Assembly: GCF_001632285.1 (NCBI RefSeq)
Contig: NZ_LWAH01000016.1
Location: forward strand, 186,001 to 250,000
Reading direction: 5' to 3'
Origin: Moraxella catarrhalis
Lineage (GTDB): Bacteria; Pseudomonadota; Gammaproteobacteria; Pseudomonadales; Moraxellaceae
DNA length: 64,000 bases
Part shown: positions 35,064 to 45,400 of the stretch, piece by piece
Layout of the letters: every line of letters starts with the position of its first letter
How positions within the stretch are numbered: the stretch's first letter is position 1
Translations under genes and position numbers: made by a program
The notes under the pieces: generated by a model
What the model saw: the letters and a program-made list of their open reading frames with translations, nothing else
Databases searched by the model: none
What the model was told of the DNA's origin: nothing

Positions 35064-38000
35064 ATGATTGATACATTTAAGCCCAAATTAGATTTGCCAA
35101 CCAAGGCAAATTTTAAGACAACTTTACCCTTACTTGGCGGTGCTGATTTGAGTTTTTGGCTTGCACTGGCAGCCAAAAGTGAAGAGCGGCTGATTGTGAT
35201 GATCGCCAATCATCAAAATGAACTGAATCAGTTGGATACTGAGCTGTCTTTTTTTGGCATTGATGCACATGTTTTTCCAGATTGGGAGATTTTGGCTTAT
35301 GATCAGCTGTCTGTTCATCAAGACATTATCTCAGAGCGTATTGCTTTACTAACGAGAATGCCAACAACTGGTGTCTTATTGGTCAGTACTCAGACATTGA
35401 TGCAACGTATCGCACCACCAAGCTGGCTGATAGGACAGCATTTTGATTTGGCTGTCGGTGATAAATTTGATATTCATGAACAGCGACTTCGATTAACCAA
35501 AGCAGGCTATGTGCAGACGGAGAATGTGTTTGAGCCAGGAGAATTTGCGGTTCGAGGCAGTATTGTTGATATTTTTGCCGTTGGTCAAAGCCTACCTTTT
35601 CGTCTTGATTTGTTTGATGATAACATTGAGACGATCAAATTTTTTGATCCTGACAGTCAGCGTACTTTATCCGATAATGATTTAGCTCAGCTAAAAAAAG
35701 ATGCCCAAGCAGGCATGAATACGCATCATGCCCAAAAGCTGCCATCATCTGCCAAAATCACCGAATTTCGCCTGCTGCCTGCTAGAGAATTTCCCTTGGA
35801 AGCAGGCAAAGAGATGTTTCGCCAAAATTTTGCGAGCCTGTTTCCTAATGCCAGCGCCCGCAAGATAGAATTTTATAATGATGTCATGGCAGCCATTGCT
35901 CCTCAGGGAATTGAGTTTTATGCACCGTTATTTTTTGAGCTTGACGCATGGATGAAAACAGGCAATTTATTTAGCTATTTGCCCGATGATACACTGGTGG
36001 TTAGTCATGATAATCTTAGTGCTTGTCATGATGAGTATTATCAGCAAATCCAAGCACGCCATCATTCTCGTGCACATGATAAATCATTGCCGATTATGCC
36101 GCCTGATTATTTATTTTTGGCGAATAATGAATTTCATCAAGTATTGAAAGCCTATCCCAGAGTTGTTATCAACACAAACCACGATACGGCAAAAATTGGT
36201 GCCATGGAGAGTTTACCGCCGCCGATTTTACCGATTAATCATCAAGCTGCCAAGCCTTTATCAGAACTGCTATCATTCATAAAATCAGGGCAAGTACCGA
36301 TTTTATTGGTCGCTGAAAGTGCTGGTCGCCGTGAAATTATTCTTGAGCTATTAAAAGATAAAGTCGCTGTCAAAGTGGTTGATAATTATCAAGAATTTAT
36401 TAATAATTTAGATGATTTTAATACTGATTGTATTGCTTTGAGTGTTGCACCGATTGAGCGTGGTCTTTGGTTGCGTGATGAAACTGGCGGATTATGCATC
36501 ATCTCAGAGACACAAATTTTTGGTAGGCAGGTGCTTCAAACACGCCGTCGTCGTCAATCAAGTGTTTCACAGGCTTTTTTGATTAAGTCGGTAACTGAGT
36601 TGACCGAAGGGGCGTTGGTGGTTCATCTTGAACATGGCATCGGGCGTTATCAAGGTTTGGTGGTGCTGGATGTGGGTGAAGGTGAGCAAGAATTTATTCA
36701 TCTAAAATATGCCGATGATGCCAGTATTTATGTACCTATTACCAATTTGGCACTGATTGGGCGATATAGCGGCTCAGATTTGCAGACAGTCAGCCTGTCT
36801 AAAATTGGTTCGGGCAAATGGGAAAAAGCCAAGCTAAAAGCTTTGGAACAAATCCATGATGTTGCCGCCGAGCTTTTAAATGTACAGGCTCGTAGAAATG
36901 CTAAATCAGGCATCAGTTTTGATATTGATATGTCTCAATATGAGCTATTTGCCAGCCAATTTGCTTTTGAAGAAACCATCGACCAAGCTGAAGCTATCCA
37001 TGCAGTGATGCACGATATGAAGCAAAATAAGCCGATGGATAGGCTTATCTGTGGTGATGTTGGTTTTGGCAAGACCGAAGTGGCGATGCGTGCGGCATTC
37101 ATTGCTGTTCAGGCGGGCTATCAAGTTGCCGTACTTGTTCCAACGACGCTTTTGGCAGGGCAGCACGAGGACAGCTTTTTAAATCGCTTTGCTGATTGGC
37201 CCATTAAGATTGAAAGTTTATCACGATTTGGCAATAAAAAACATCAAGATGCCATTTTAGCAGGGCTGGCAGATGGTACGGTGGATATTGTGATTGGTAC
37301 GCATAAGCTCATTCAGGACGATGTTAAATTCAAACAGCTTGGTTTGATGATTATTGATGAGGAACATCGTTTTGGCGTACGGCATAAAGAGCGTATTAAA
37401 GCACTACAAACCAATATTGACAGTTTATCAATGACTGCCACCCCGATTCCACGCACCTTAAATATGGCGTTATCGGGCATGCAGGATATTTCTATCATTG
37501 CCACACCACCTGCCAGACGCTTGGCGATTAAGACTTTTTTATTACCCAAATCTGATGAGACAATCAAAGAAGCAATTTTACGGGAGATACTCAGGGGCGG
37601 ACAGGTATATTATCTACATAATGATGTTGCTAGTATCGAGGCAGCAGCTGACACACTGCGTGAATTGGTCGGTGAAGCACGAGTAGCGGTAGCACATGGG
37701 CAGATGAATGAGCGTGAGCTTTCGGTGGTGATGAATGATTTTTATCATAAAAAGTTTAATGTTTTGGTTGCTAGCACCATCATCGAGACAGGTATCGATG
37801 TGCCTAATGCCAATACCATCATTATTCACCGAGCGGATAAATTTGGTATCGCTCAGTTGCACCAGTTGCGTGGTCGTGTGGGTCGCAGCCATCATCAAGC
37901 ATACTGCTATCTGATGGTGCCATCATTGAAAGGATTATCAAGCGATGCCAAAAAACGCCTAAATGCCATCACCAGAGCCAACACTTTGGGTGCAGGGTTT

Positions 38001-38618
38001 ATGCTTGCCAGTGAAGATTTGGAAATTCGTGGTGCTGGGGAAATTTTAGGCAAAGAGCAATCTGGTAACATGCAAACCATTGGTTTTGGCTTATATATGG
38101 ATATGCTTGAGCGTGCGACCAATGCCATCAAACAAGGCAAGACACCGAGTCTTGCCACACCACTGGATTTGGTTAGTGATATTGATATTCATGCATCGGC
38201 ACTGATACCTGATGAGTATTTGGGTGATGTGCATGAGCGTTTGGTATTTTATAAAAGAATCAGTAGCTTAGATGATGTCAATCAGCTCATAGACATTCGT
38301 ACTGAGATGATTGACAGATTTGGCACATTACCCACCCAAACCCAAAATTTATTTGCGGTGCATCGCATTCGCATACGAGCCAAAGCCTTAGGGATTGCTA
38401 AGATTGATGCAACCCAAACCACCATCAGTATTGAGTTTCGTGCCGATACGCCGATTGATGGATTGGCGATTATTAAGCTGATTCAGTCCAATGACGGTTA
38501 TCGCATGAATGGTGCAACGGCCATCCGATACACCAGCCAAGAGCTTATGGATACCCAAGCTAGAATTGACAAGGTGAATGAGCTGTTACTATATTTTGAA
38601 TCTACCAAAACTGCCTAA
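35064..38618 (+). CDS. mfd: Transcription-repair coupling factor Mfd
   Basis: Removes stalled RNA polymerase from DNA lesions and recruits UvrA. 1184 residues, slightly longer than the E. coli protein. It has a UvrB-homology N-terminus (ERIALLTRMPTTGVLLVSTQTLMQRI), an RNA-polymerase interaction domain (VVHLEHGIGRYQGL), and an SF2 translocase with Walker A CGDVGFGKTEVAMRAAF, IIDEEHRFGVRHKE, the TATPIPRTL motif and the TRG region RADKFGIAQLHQLRGRVGRS. A C-terminal TRCF domain follows. It is probably translated together with the thiE-like gene. Confidence 0.96.
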   Translation: MIDTFKPKLDLPTKANFKTTLPLLGGADLSFWLALAAKSEERLIVMIANHQNELNQLDTELSFFGIDAHVFPDWEILAYDQLSVHQDIISERIALLTRMPTTGVLLVSTQTLMQRIAPPSWLIGQHFDLAVGDKFDIHEQRLRLTKAGYVQTENVFEPGEFAVRGSIVDIFAVGQSLPFRLDLFDDNIETIKFFDPDSQRTLSDNDLAQLKKDAQAGMNTHHAQKLPSSAKITEFRLLPAREFPLEAGKEMFRQNFASLFPNASARKIEFYNDVMAAIAPQGIEFYAPLFFELDAWMKTGNLFSYLPDDTLVVSHDNLSACHDEYYQQIQARHHSRAHDKSLPIMPPDYLFLANNEFHQVLKAYPRVVINTNHDTAKIGAMESLPPPILPINHQAAKPLSELLSFIKSGQVPILLVAESAGRREIILELLKDKVAVKVVDNYQEFINNLDDFNTDCIALSVAPIERGLWLRDETGGLCIISETQIFGRQVLQTRRRRQSSVSQAFLIKSVTELTEGALVVHLEHGIGRYQGLVVLDVGEGEQEFIHLKYADDASIYVPITNLALIGRYSGSDLQTVSLSKIGSGKWEKAKLKALEQIHDVAAELLNVQARRNAKSGISFDIDMSQYELFASQFAFEETIDQAEAIHAVMHDMKQNKPMDRLICGDVGFGKTEVAMRAAFIAVQAGYQVAVLVPTTLLAGQHEDSFLNRFADWPIKIESLSRFGNKKHQDAILAGLADGTVDIVIGTHKLIQDDVKFKQLGLMIIDEEHRFGVRHKERIKALQTNIDSLSMTATPIPRTLNMALSGMQDISIIATPPARRLAIKTFLLPKSDETIKEAILREILRGGQVYYLHNDVASIEAAADTLRELVGEARVAVAHGQMNERELSVVMNDFYHKKFNVLVASTIIETGIDVPNANTIIIHRADKFGIAQLHQLRGRVGRSHHQAYCYLMVPSLKGLSSDAKKRLNAITRANTLGAGFMLASEDLEIRGAGEILGKEQSGNMQTIGFGLYMDMLERATNAIKQGKTPSLATPLDLVSDIDIHASALIPDEYLGDVHERLVFYKRISSLDDVNQLIDIRTEMIDRFGTLPTQTQNLFAVHRIRIRAKALGIAKIDATQTTISIEFRADTPIDGLAIIKLIQSNDGYRMNGATAIRYTSQELMDTQARIDKVNELLLYFESTKTA

Positions 38619-38884
38619 AACCAATCTTCCAAAATAAATATCGTATTGGACTTTTGTGTTGGTGGGGAGATTGGGCGGTTTTTGGTAGGCACGGTGTCAG
38701 TTGGTGTAGGTTTAGGCTGAGATGGCGATTTTGTATGGCTATGGATGATGATCGGTATTGGGCTTTTGGTCACTTGAATGTGCTGACACCCACTTAAGCT
38801 GATCAGGCCAACTGTCATACTGACCATAAATAACCGCCTTTGGGTATAGCCGACTGTCACCTTAGTTGGGATACTCATTGGCAT
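38615..38884 (-). CDS. Small proline-rich lipoprotein after tolB
   Basis: 89 residues from ATG 38884, which overlaps the tolB stop (TAATG), indicating translational coupling. A hydrophobic stretch ends in the lipobox LISLSGC; the mature part is Pro/Thr/Lys-rich and of low complexity (SPSQPKPTPTDTVPTKN). It occupies the place where pal is usually found, but it has no OmpA-like domain and is about half the length of Pal. Its end overlaps the end of mfd by 4 nt, convergent. Function unknown; a link to the Tol system is inference from position. Confidence 0.65.
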   Translation of the reverse strand: MPMSIPTKVTVGYTQRRLFMVSMTVGLISLSGCQHIQVTKSPIPIIIHSHTKSPSQPKPTPTDTVPTKNRPISPPTQKSNTIFILEDWF

Positions 38885-40146
38885 TATTTTGACCAAATCG
38901 GATCACGCACCGTGCCTGATGTTGGGATGGTGCGTATGGCATTACTTGATAGCGAACGGATCATCAGCTGGTTTTTATTGCCTTGGTTGGATGTATATAT
39001 AATCCGTGTGCCTGATGGTGAAAAGCTGGCTGATACATCAGTGCCTAACACCCTAAAACTTTGTTGGATACGGCCTTTGGTATTGGCGATGATGATTTGT
39101 CCACCTGATAAATATACAAGCTTTGATCCATCTGGGCTTAAGCGTGGATTGGTGGCATAAGAGGCGATTTGGGTGCTATGCGTCGTGCCAAAATCATAGC
39201 GATATAGGCTTTGGTGGCGTGTACCTTTATCAGCAGTATAAATAAATCCTGACGCATCTGCCAAATAATTTGGTGCATTCTCAGCACCGTTGAATGTAGT
39301 GAGCGTATCTAAGTGATTGGTATGTAAATTAAGACGATAAATGTTCGGGTTATTATTCTCGTGGCTACCTGAAAATAAGATACTGCCACCATCTGGTGAA
39401 AAACTTGGTGCCAAATTATGACCCCAAAATGGCGTGACAAGCTTTGGTGTGCCACCTGATACAGACACAATATAAATGATGGGCAGATTATTTTTTGTTT
39501 GTACACTATAAGCAATACTCAAGCCATCGGGGGAAAATGTCGGCGTTATAATTGATCCATTGACGGTATCTAGCGTACGGATAAGCTGACCGCTTGGATC
39601 AATTAATTTAAGAGATGAGATTTTATTTTGTGGCGATCCGCTTTCTTCCACATAGGCGATTTTACCCATCAAATCTGATGGCTGGCCTGTGATGATTTGA
39701 TAGATTGTATCGCTGATTTGACGATAGGCAGCTTGGATAGAAGCAGGGTGGTTATCGCTAATTTGGGTATGCTTGACGCTTACCAAACCATTGGCAGTAT
39801 CAATAATTTCATAGTTAATTGCAAGCTTATTTCCCAAAATTTGATGCGACTGTGCCAAAATAATATATTCAAATCCTCGGTTACGCCATGCGGTCAGATT
39901 ATTCAGAATGTCGCTATTCGTCTGAGTGTGCTGTGGCAGGTTTTGGTGAGTAGTACCAAGACCTGCCAGGCTTAGATAATGACTCATTTGATGAGCTTCT
40001 GAAAAAGGCATGACTGCCACGGGGTATTGACTCGGAGCAACTTGTTCGCTAATCACAATCAATTCATCATCAGCATAAGTGTGCGTCAAAGCGGCAGAAA
40101 AGCTTATGGTCAGAGCAAGGCAAACTTTGGTAATGGGTGATTTCAT
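38884..40146 (-). CDS. tolB: Tol-Pal system beta-propeller protein TolB
   Basis: Periplasmic protein of the Tol-Pal envelope-constriction system. It has a signal peptide (MKSPITKVCLALTISFSAAL, cleavage near THTYA), an N-terminal domain that contacts TolA, and then a six-bladed propeller with repeats such as SPDGLSIAYSV, SPDGGSILFSG, SPDGSKLVYLS and SPSGTRIIYTS. 420 residues from ATG 40146, 16 nt after tolA. The larger frame to 40179 overlaps tolA and is not preferred. Confidence 0.94.
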   Translation of the reverse strand: MKSPITKVCLALTISFSAALTHTYADDELIVISEQVAPSQYPVAVMPFSEAHQMSHYLSLAGLGTTHQNLPQHTQTNSDILNNLTAWRNRGFEYIILAQSHQILGNKLAINYEIIDTANGLVSVKHTQISDNHPASIQAAYRQISDTIYQIITGQPSDLMGKIAYVEESGSPQNKISSLKLIDPSGQLIRTLDTVNGSIITPTFSPDGLSIAYSVQTKNNLPIIYIVSVSGGTPKLVTPFWGHNLAPSFSPDGGSILFSGSHENNNPNIYRLNLHTNHLDTLTTFNGAENAPNYLADASGFIYTADKGTRHQSLYRYDFGTTHSTQIASYATNPRLSPDGSKLVYLSGGQIIIANTKGRIQQSFRVLGTDVSASFSPSGTRIIYTSNQGNKNQLMIRSLSSNAIRTIPTSGTVRDPIWSK

Positions 40147-40162
40147 AAAAACTCCATGACGA

Positions 40163-40990
40163 TTAGTGATTAGGCTCATTGGTTGTTTGGTTATTATCCA
40201 TAATTAGCTGCTCTGTGGTGAACTGCAGGCGGATACTGTCACGCATACCGCCAAGTTCATAAAATGGTGCGGCAGCATATACCGCCGCTTCTACAGATTC
40301 ACGCAAATCAGGATGGCCACCACCGAATTGGATTGAGGTTACATCGCCTTGTTGATTCATATTAACCTGAAAGGTGATGGTTTGATTGGGCTGCTTAGGA
40401 TAGCGTTGCCAAATGGCTTCAATACGATGTTTGACCGAGGTGATGGCGGCATTGATTTGTGCTCGGCTTGGCGTAGACTCGGTATGATTTGACTGCTCAA
40501 GGTCTGAGACATGATTAGAATATTCAGCCAGCTTGGCGTGAGCGTTTGTTGGTTGATTTTGTATATTTGGTGAATTTGATTCAAAGGGTGCTGAGTTGGG
40601 TGGTGGATGATACGCTTGGGTCGTGGTGGCAGAAGTAGAAACCTGTGGGTGATAACGATGCTGATTTTGAGCTTGCATAAATGCATTATCATTATCATTG
40701 GCAGTGATGGTACTTGAAGTGTTGGTGGCAGTTGGCTTGTTTTGATCGGCATGATGATTGCTCAAGGCCGTCTTGACACGATTAAAAGCCTCTTGACCTA
40801 CCAAAGCGGTCTGAATAGTAGTATTGGGCTTAGTAGGCGGTGTAATCAGTGGTGCTGCTACCGCTATGATGATGACGGTATGTAATAAAACACTGGCTAA
40901 AATTGGTAAAATTAGCGCAGATTTATCAAAATTGACTGTTGGATGATTATCGGATAAACGCATCGATTGATTTGCCTTATGAATTATCAT
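40163..40990 (-). CDS. tolA: Tol-Pal system protein TolA
   Basis: 275 residues: one N-terminal membrane helix (ILPILASVLLHTVIIIAVAAPLI), a central periplasmic region rich in Asn/Gln/His/Thr/Pro rather than the usual long Ala/Lys/Glu helix, and a TonB/TolA C-terminal domain (RIEAIWQRYPKQPNQTITFQVNMNQQGDVTSIQ). It is shorter than E. coli TolA (421), the middle domain being reduced. The start may be the ATG at 40990 or a later one at 40963. It lies 3 nt after tolR. Confidence 0.88.
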   Translation of the reverse strand: MIIHKANQSMRLSDNHPTVNFDKSALILPILASVLLHTVIIIAVAAPLITPPTKPNTTIQTALVGQEAFNRVKTALSNHHADQNKPTATNTSSTITANDNDNAFMQAQNQHRYHPQVSTSATTTQAYHPPPNSAPFESNSPNIQNQPTNAHAKLAEYSNHVSDLEQSNHTESTPSRAQINAAITSVKHRIEAIWQRYPKQPNQTITFQVNMNQQGDVTSIQFGGGHPDLRESVEAAVYAAAPFYELGGMRDSIRLQFTTEQLIMDNNQTTNEPNH

Positions 40991-40993
40991 GCA

Positions 40994-41428
40994 TTATTGA
41001 ACAGATTCGCTAAGCAAACTCACTTGGGTGATACCAACATTTTGAATCAATGCCATAATCTGCATAATTCGGCCGTAGGCATTATCTGCATCGGCATTGA
41101 CCATCACTTGTAAATCGGTATTGTCTTGGTGCATCTGGCGTAGCAGGGTATCTAGCTTGTCAGGCGTGATTGGCACATCGATGGCATTTTTATGGCTGAC
41201 ATACAGATTGCCATCTGCCTGAATGCTGACAATGACAGGTAGCTTGTCAGCTTGTGTGATGGGTTTGGTCTGCTCTTTTGGCAGTGATACCTCAATACCT
41301 GTAGCAAGCATTGGTGCTGTTACGATAAATATCACCAAAAGCACCAACATCACATCAATGTAAGGCACAACATTCATGTCACTATTTAGCGGTCTTTGGC
41401 GACGAGCGAATCGATTGGAAGTTACCAT
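40994..41428 (-). CDS. tolR: Tol-Pal system protein TolR (ExbD family)
   Basis: 144-residue proton-channel component with one membrane helix. The family motif NVVPYIDVMLVLLVIFIVTAPM contains the key Asp. The periplasmic domain ends with MALIQNVGITQVSLLSES. It lies between tolQ (25 nt upstream) and tolA. Confidence 0.94.
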   Translation of the reverse strand: MVTSNRFARRQRPLNSDMNVVPYIDVMLVLLVIFIVTAPMLATGIEVSLPKEQTKPITQADKLPVIVSIQADGNLYVSHKNAIDVPITPDKLDTLLRQMHQDNTDLQVMVNADADNAYGRIMQIMALIQNVGITQVSLLSESVQ

Positions 41429-41453
41429 AATATGCTCTATAAAATAGTATGCT

Positions 41454-42143
41454 CTATAAAGTTGATGCGGTGTTCTTTTTTGCCAGATTTGTCACCAATG
41501 CACTTATTAAGCCTTCACAAAATAGGCTACGATTTTCATACAGTGTATTGGATTTGGTGGCAAAGTGATTATATGCCATCGTCGCAGGAATGGCCGCAAA
41601 TAAACCAAGTGCTGTTGCAATCAATGCCTCAGCAATGCTCGGTGCAACGGTTGCAAGACCAACCGATTCGGCTTGACCCAAGCCAATAAATGCATTCATA
41701 ATGCCCCATACTGTACCAAATAGTCCGATATAAGGTGAAACAGAACCAATCGTTGCAAGCGTTGATAATCCTTTTTCAAGATGCACCTGCTCACTGCCTA
41801 ATGCCATACGCAAGCGACGCTCAACGATTTGCACTTTTTTATCATCACTTAGTGAAGAATCTTGGTCTTGGTGATTTTGATCATAAAAACCTGTATAAAA
41901 AATCAGCTCAAGCCCTGCACGCTCTGATTCTGCTTGCACAACAGACAGCTGATGATCGATATCATCAGTCCAAAACCATCGCTCAAATCGCTCATCAAAC
42001 TTGGCAATACCGCCAATTTTGGTACCCAGATGAAAAATCAGTACCCAACTGATTGTAGACAGCAAAAGCAGTATCGCCATGACCAATTTAACAACAACGC
42101 TTGCTTCAATGACCAGCGAAATTAGGCTAATGGATTCGTTCAT
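41454..42143 (-). CDS. tolQ: Tol-Pal system protein TolQ (ExbB/MotA family)
   Basis: 229-residue inner-membrane proton-channel protein. Three membrane segments: VVKLVMAILLLLSTISWVLIF, then after a large cytoplasmic loop ISPYIGLFGTVWGIMNAF-type (here SVSPYIGLFGTVWGIM) and ALIATALGLFAAIPATMAYN. The Thr-containing pore motifs of the family are present. The ATG at 42143 gives MNESISL; the upstream start at 42152 is also possible. It heads tolQ-tolR-tolA-tolB. Confidence 0.94.
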   Translation of the reverse strand: MNESISLISLVIEASVVVKLVMAILLLLSTISWVLIFHLGTKIGGIAKFDERFERWFWTDDIDHQLSVVQAESERAGLELIFYTGFYDQNHQDQDSSLSDDKKVQIVERRLRMALGSEQVHLEKGLSTLATIGSVSPYIGLFGTVWGIMNAFIGLGQAESVGLATVAPSIAEALIATALGLFAAIPATMAYNHFATKSNTLYENRSLFCEGLISALVTNLAKKNTASTL

Positions 42144-42418
42144 AATTGACAATCACAATAGGCAAAAAAGATACTTGGCATTATAGCATAAGTTAATAAA
42201 TTTGCGACAGATGGGCAAAAAGTCATCGCTTGTCTATCGCCCTAAAATCGCCATTTAAATAGAAAATTGCAGGTTTTGATGATTTTATTTACAATACATG
42301 GTTTATTCATGCGTCCAAGCCCTCATATAGACCCATGAATAAAATAAAATCTGATGTATCAATGTACTTAAATTGATGCTTTTTCATACCCTTTATAAGA
42401 TAACTATCATTTAAAAAT

Positions 42419-45400
42419 ATGCATTCTACCGATAATTTACCAGTCCTTGCCAAAGACAGACATTATTTAAATAAACTAAAACAGAAAATGAATTCTACCA
42501 CAGGCGATCTAAAAACTAAGTGCAAAATACGCTATGATGCTATCTATGAGCGATCTGCCGAACAGGTCGCCAATCGTATGGATAGCATACCAAAAAATCT
42601 ATCAGAAAAACTTAATCATGATTTACCCGTGACTGCTGAAGCCGATACGCTAATTCAAGCGATCCGTGATCATCAAGTGGTGATTATCGCAGGTGAGACG
42701 GGTTCTGGCAAAACCACGCAACTGCCTAAGCTTGCTATGATGGCAGGGCGTGGCATCACAGGTCAAATTGGCCACACACAGCCACGCCGATTGGCTGCAC
42801 GCTCGGTAGCGATGCGTATCGCTGAAGAGCTTGGCGAGCCACTTGGTCAGACGGTGAGTTTTAAGATTCGCTTCACCGAAGAAGGTGGCAAGCACTCTAT
42901 TGTCAAGCTGATGACAGATGGGATTTTACTTGCTGAATTAGGCTCTGATAAGTTTTTGGCAAATTATGATACCATCATCATTGATGAAGCACATGAGCGT
43001 AGCTTAAATATTGATTTTATCATGGGCTATTTAAAGCGTCTTTTACCCAAACGCCCTGATCTAAAAGTTATCATCACCTCCGCCACTTTAGACACCCAAA
43101 GGTTTTCTGACTATTTTGCAGCGAATGGCAAACCTGCACCTGTGTATATTGTCGAGGGTCGTAGCTATCCTGTTGAGGTGCGCTATCACCCCTTGACCGA
43201 TACCATCGTATCTAGCCAAGATGATGATGCATTTGATGATATTGAGGACAATCTGCCACGCGCTTTGACAGCAGCGGTTAATGAATGCTTTGAAGATGCA
43301 CGCACCAAGGGGCATCCAGATCAGGCAGATATCTTAATTTTTGCGGCAACAGAAGCTGAAATCCGTGAGCTACAAGAAGTGCTGATGTTATATGCGCCTG
43401 CCCATACAGAGATTTTGCCGTTATTTGCACGCCAAAGCTATGGTGAGCAGCAAAAAATCTTTGCACCGTCAGGTAAAGGGCGACGTATCATCATCGCCAC
43501 AAATGTCGCAGAAACTGCGTTGACAGTGCCTAATATTCGCTATGTGATTGATTTGGGTTTTGCCAGAATTTCTCGCTATAACTATCGATCACGCATCCAA
43601 AGACTGCCCATCGAGGCAATCAGTCAAGCCGCCGCCAATCAAAGAAAAGGGCGGTGCGGTAGGGTAGCACCTGGGGTGTGTATTCGGTTGTATTCTGAAG
43701 AAGATTTTAACAGTCGTCCAGAATTTACCGAACCTGAAATCCTACGCACCAATTTAGCATCAGTGATTTTACAGATGGAGCGTCTTCAACTTGGCGATGT
43801 GAATGCCTTTGACTTTATCACACCGCCTGACTTACGATTGGTGAATGATGGCCGTAAGCTTTTGATAGAATTGGGAGCACTTGATGATAAAAGTTTTACC
43901 AAAACACGCGCCAAAAAGGGACGCACACAGCTTAGCAGTCTAACCAAAATCGGACAACAAATGGCAAAAATGCCCATCGATCCACGCTTGGCTCGCATGC
44001 TTGTGGCAGGTGATACCTTTGATTGCTTGGCGGATATTTTAATCATCGTGTCAGCGCTGGCGGTTCAAGATGTGCGTGAACGCCCAATCAATAAGCACGC
44101 TCAAGCCGATCAAAAGCATGCGTTATTTCGTAAAGAAGATTCAGATTTTTTATTTTATTTAGAATTGTTTGCAGCACTGTTTGATCAGCATTCAACCAAT
44201 GACAATCAAGCACTTAGCAGTAATGCTCGCCGCAATTTTGCCAAAAAACATTATCTAAGCTACGCACGCATCCGTGAATGGCAAAAAACTCACAGGCAGC
44301 TTAGTGAGATGATGGCAGAGATGGGTTTTGAGATTAATAAACAAAAAAATCACCAAAATGATGTGAAAATTGATACCAAAAAGGGTGTTCGATTATCACT
44401 TAAGTCTGGTACCTCTCATCAAAAATCCATCAAACAAGCACTCGTGGGGGCTAAAGCCCTAAAAAATGACATTGATAACAAAACAAGCATTCATTATGCC
44501 AATATTCATCGTGCACTTTTGAGTGCACTTTTGTCATTTGTGGCGCATAAAACCGATACGGTGGGCGAATATTTGATGGCTCGTAGCCAAAAAGCCCGTA
44601 TTTTTCCTGCCAGTACGCTTCATAAAAAGGGTGCTCAGTGGGTCATGGCGTTTGAGGTGGTGGAAACTTCGCAAGTTTATATGCGTACGCTTGCTAAGAT
44701 TGAACCTGAATGGATTATCAAAGCAGCACCGAATTTATTAAAATATCATTATTTTGAACCGCATTGGTCAAAAAAAGCAGGGCGTGTGCGTGCTTATGCT
44801 CAAATCAGTTTATTTGGACTGATTGTGATTGCCAAAGAATTGGTGAATTTTGAACAAATTGATTTGGTACAGGCCAGAGAGATTTTTATTCGTGATGCTT
44901 TGGTTGCCAATCAATATGGGATGCAGATGAAATTTTTGGCAGATAATGCCAATAAAATCAAAGACATTGAGCGTATTGAAGATAAGCTTAGACGCCGAGA
45001 TTTATTGGTTGATGAAGAAAGTTTATATCAATTTTATGATGCCAAAATTCCTAATCATATCGCCAGCCGTAAAAGTTTTGAAGAATTTTATCACGATGCT
45101 GAAAACAAAACACCCAACTTTTTGCATTTTAGTGATGAAGATGTGCTTAATGAAGCTGTTGATGATAGTCGAGAATTTCCTGAAAGTTGGCATTTGGGCG
45201 GTGTACGCTTGCCGCTGTCGTATGTCTTTGATCCAGCGGCTGATAATGATGGCGTGACCGTGCATGTACCGATTAAGGCATTGGCACAGGTTGATCCTGT
45301 GGCACTGCTTTGGGGTATCTCAGGGTGGCGTTATGAATTAGTACTACAATTATTAAAAACATTGCCTAAAGAAATTCGCCGACAGATTGTCCCCATTCCA

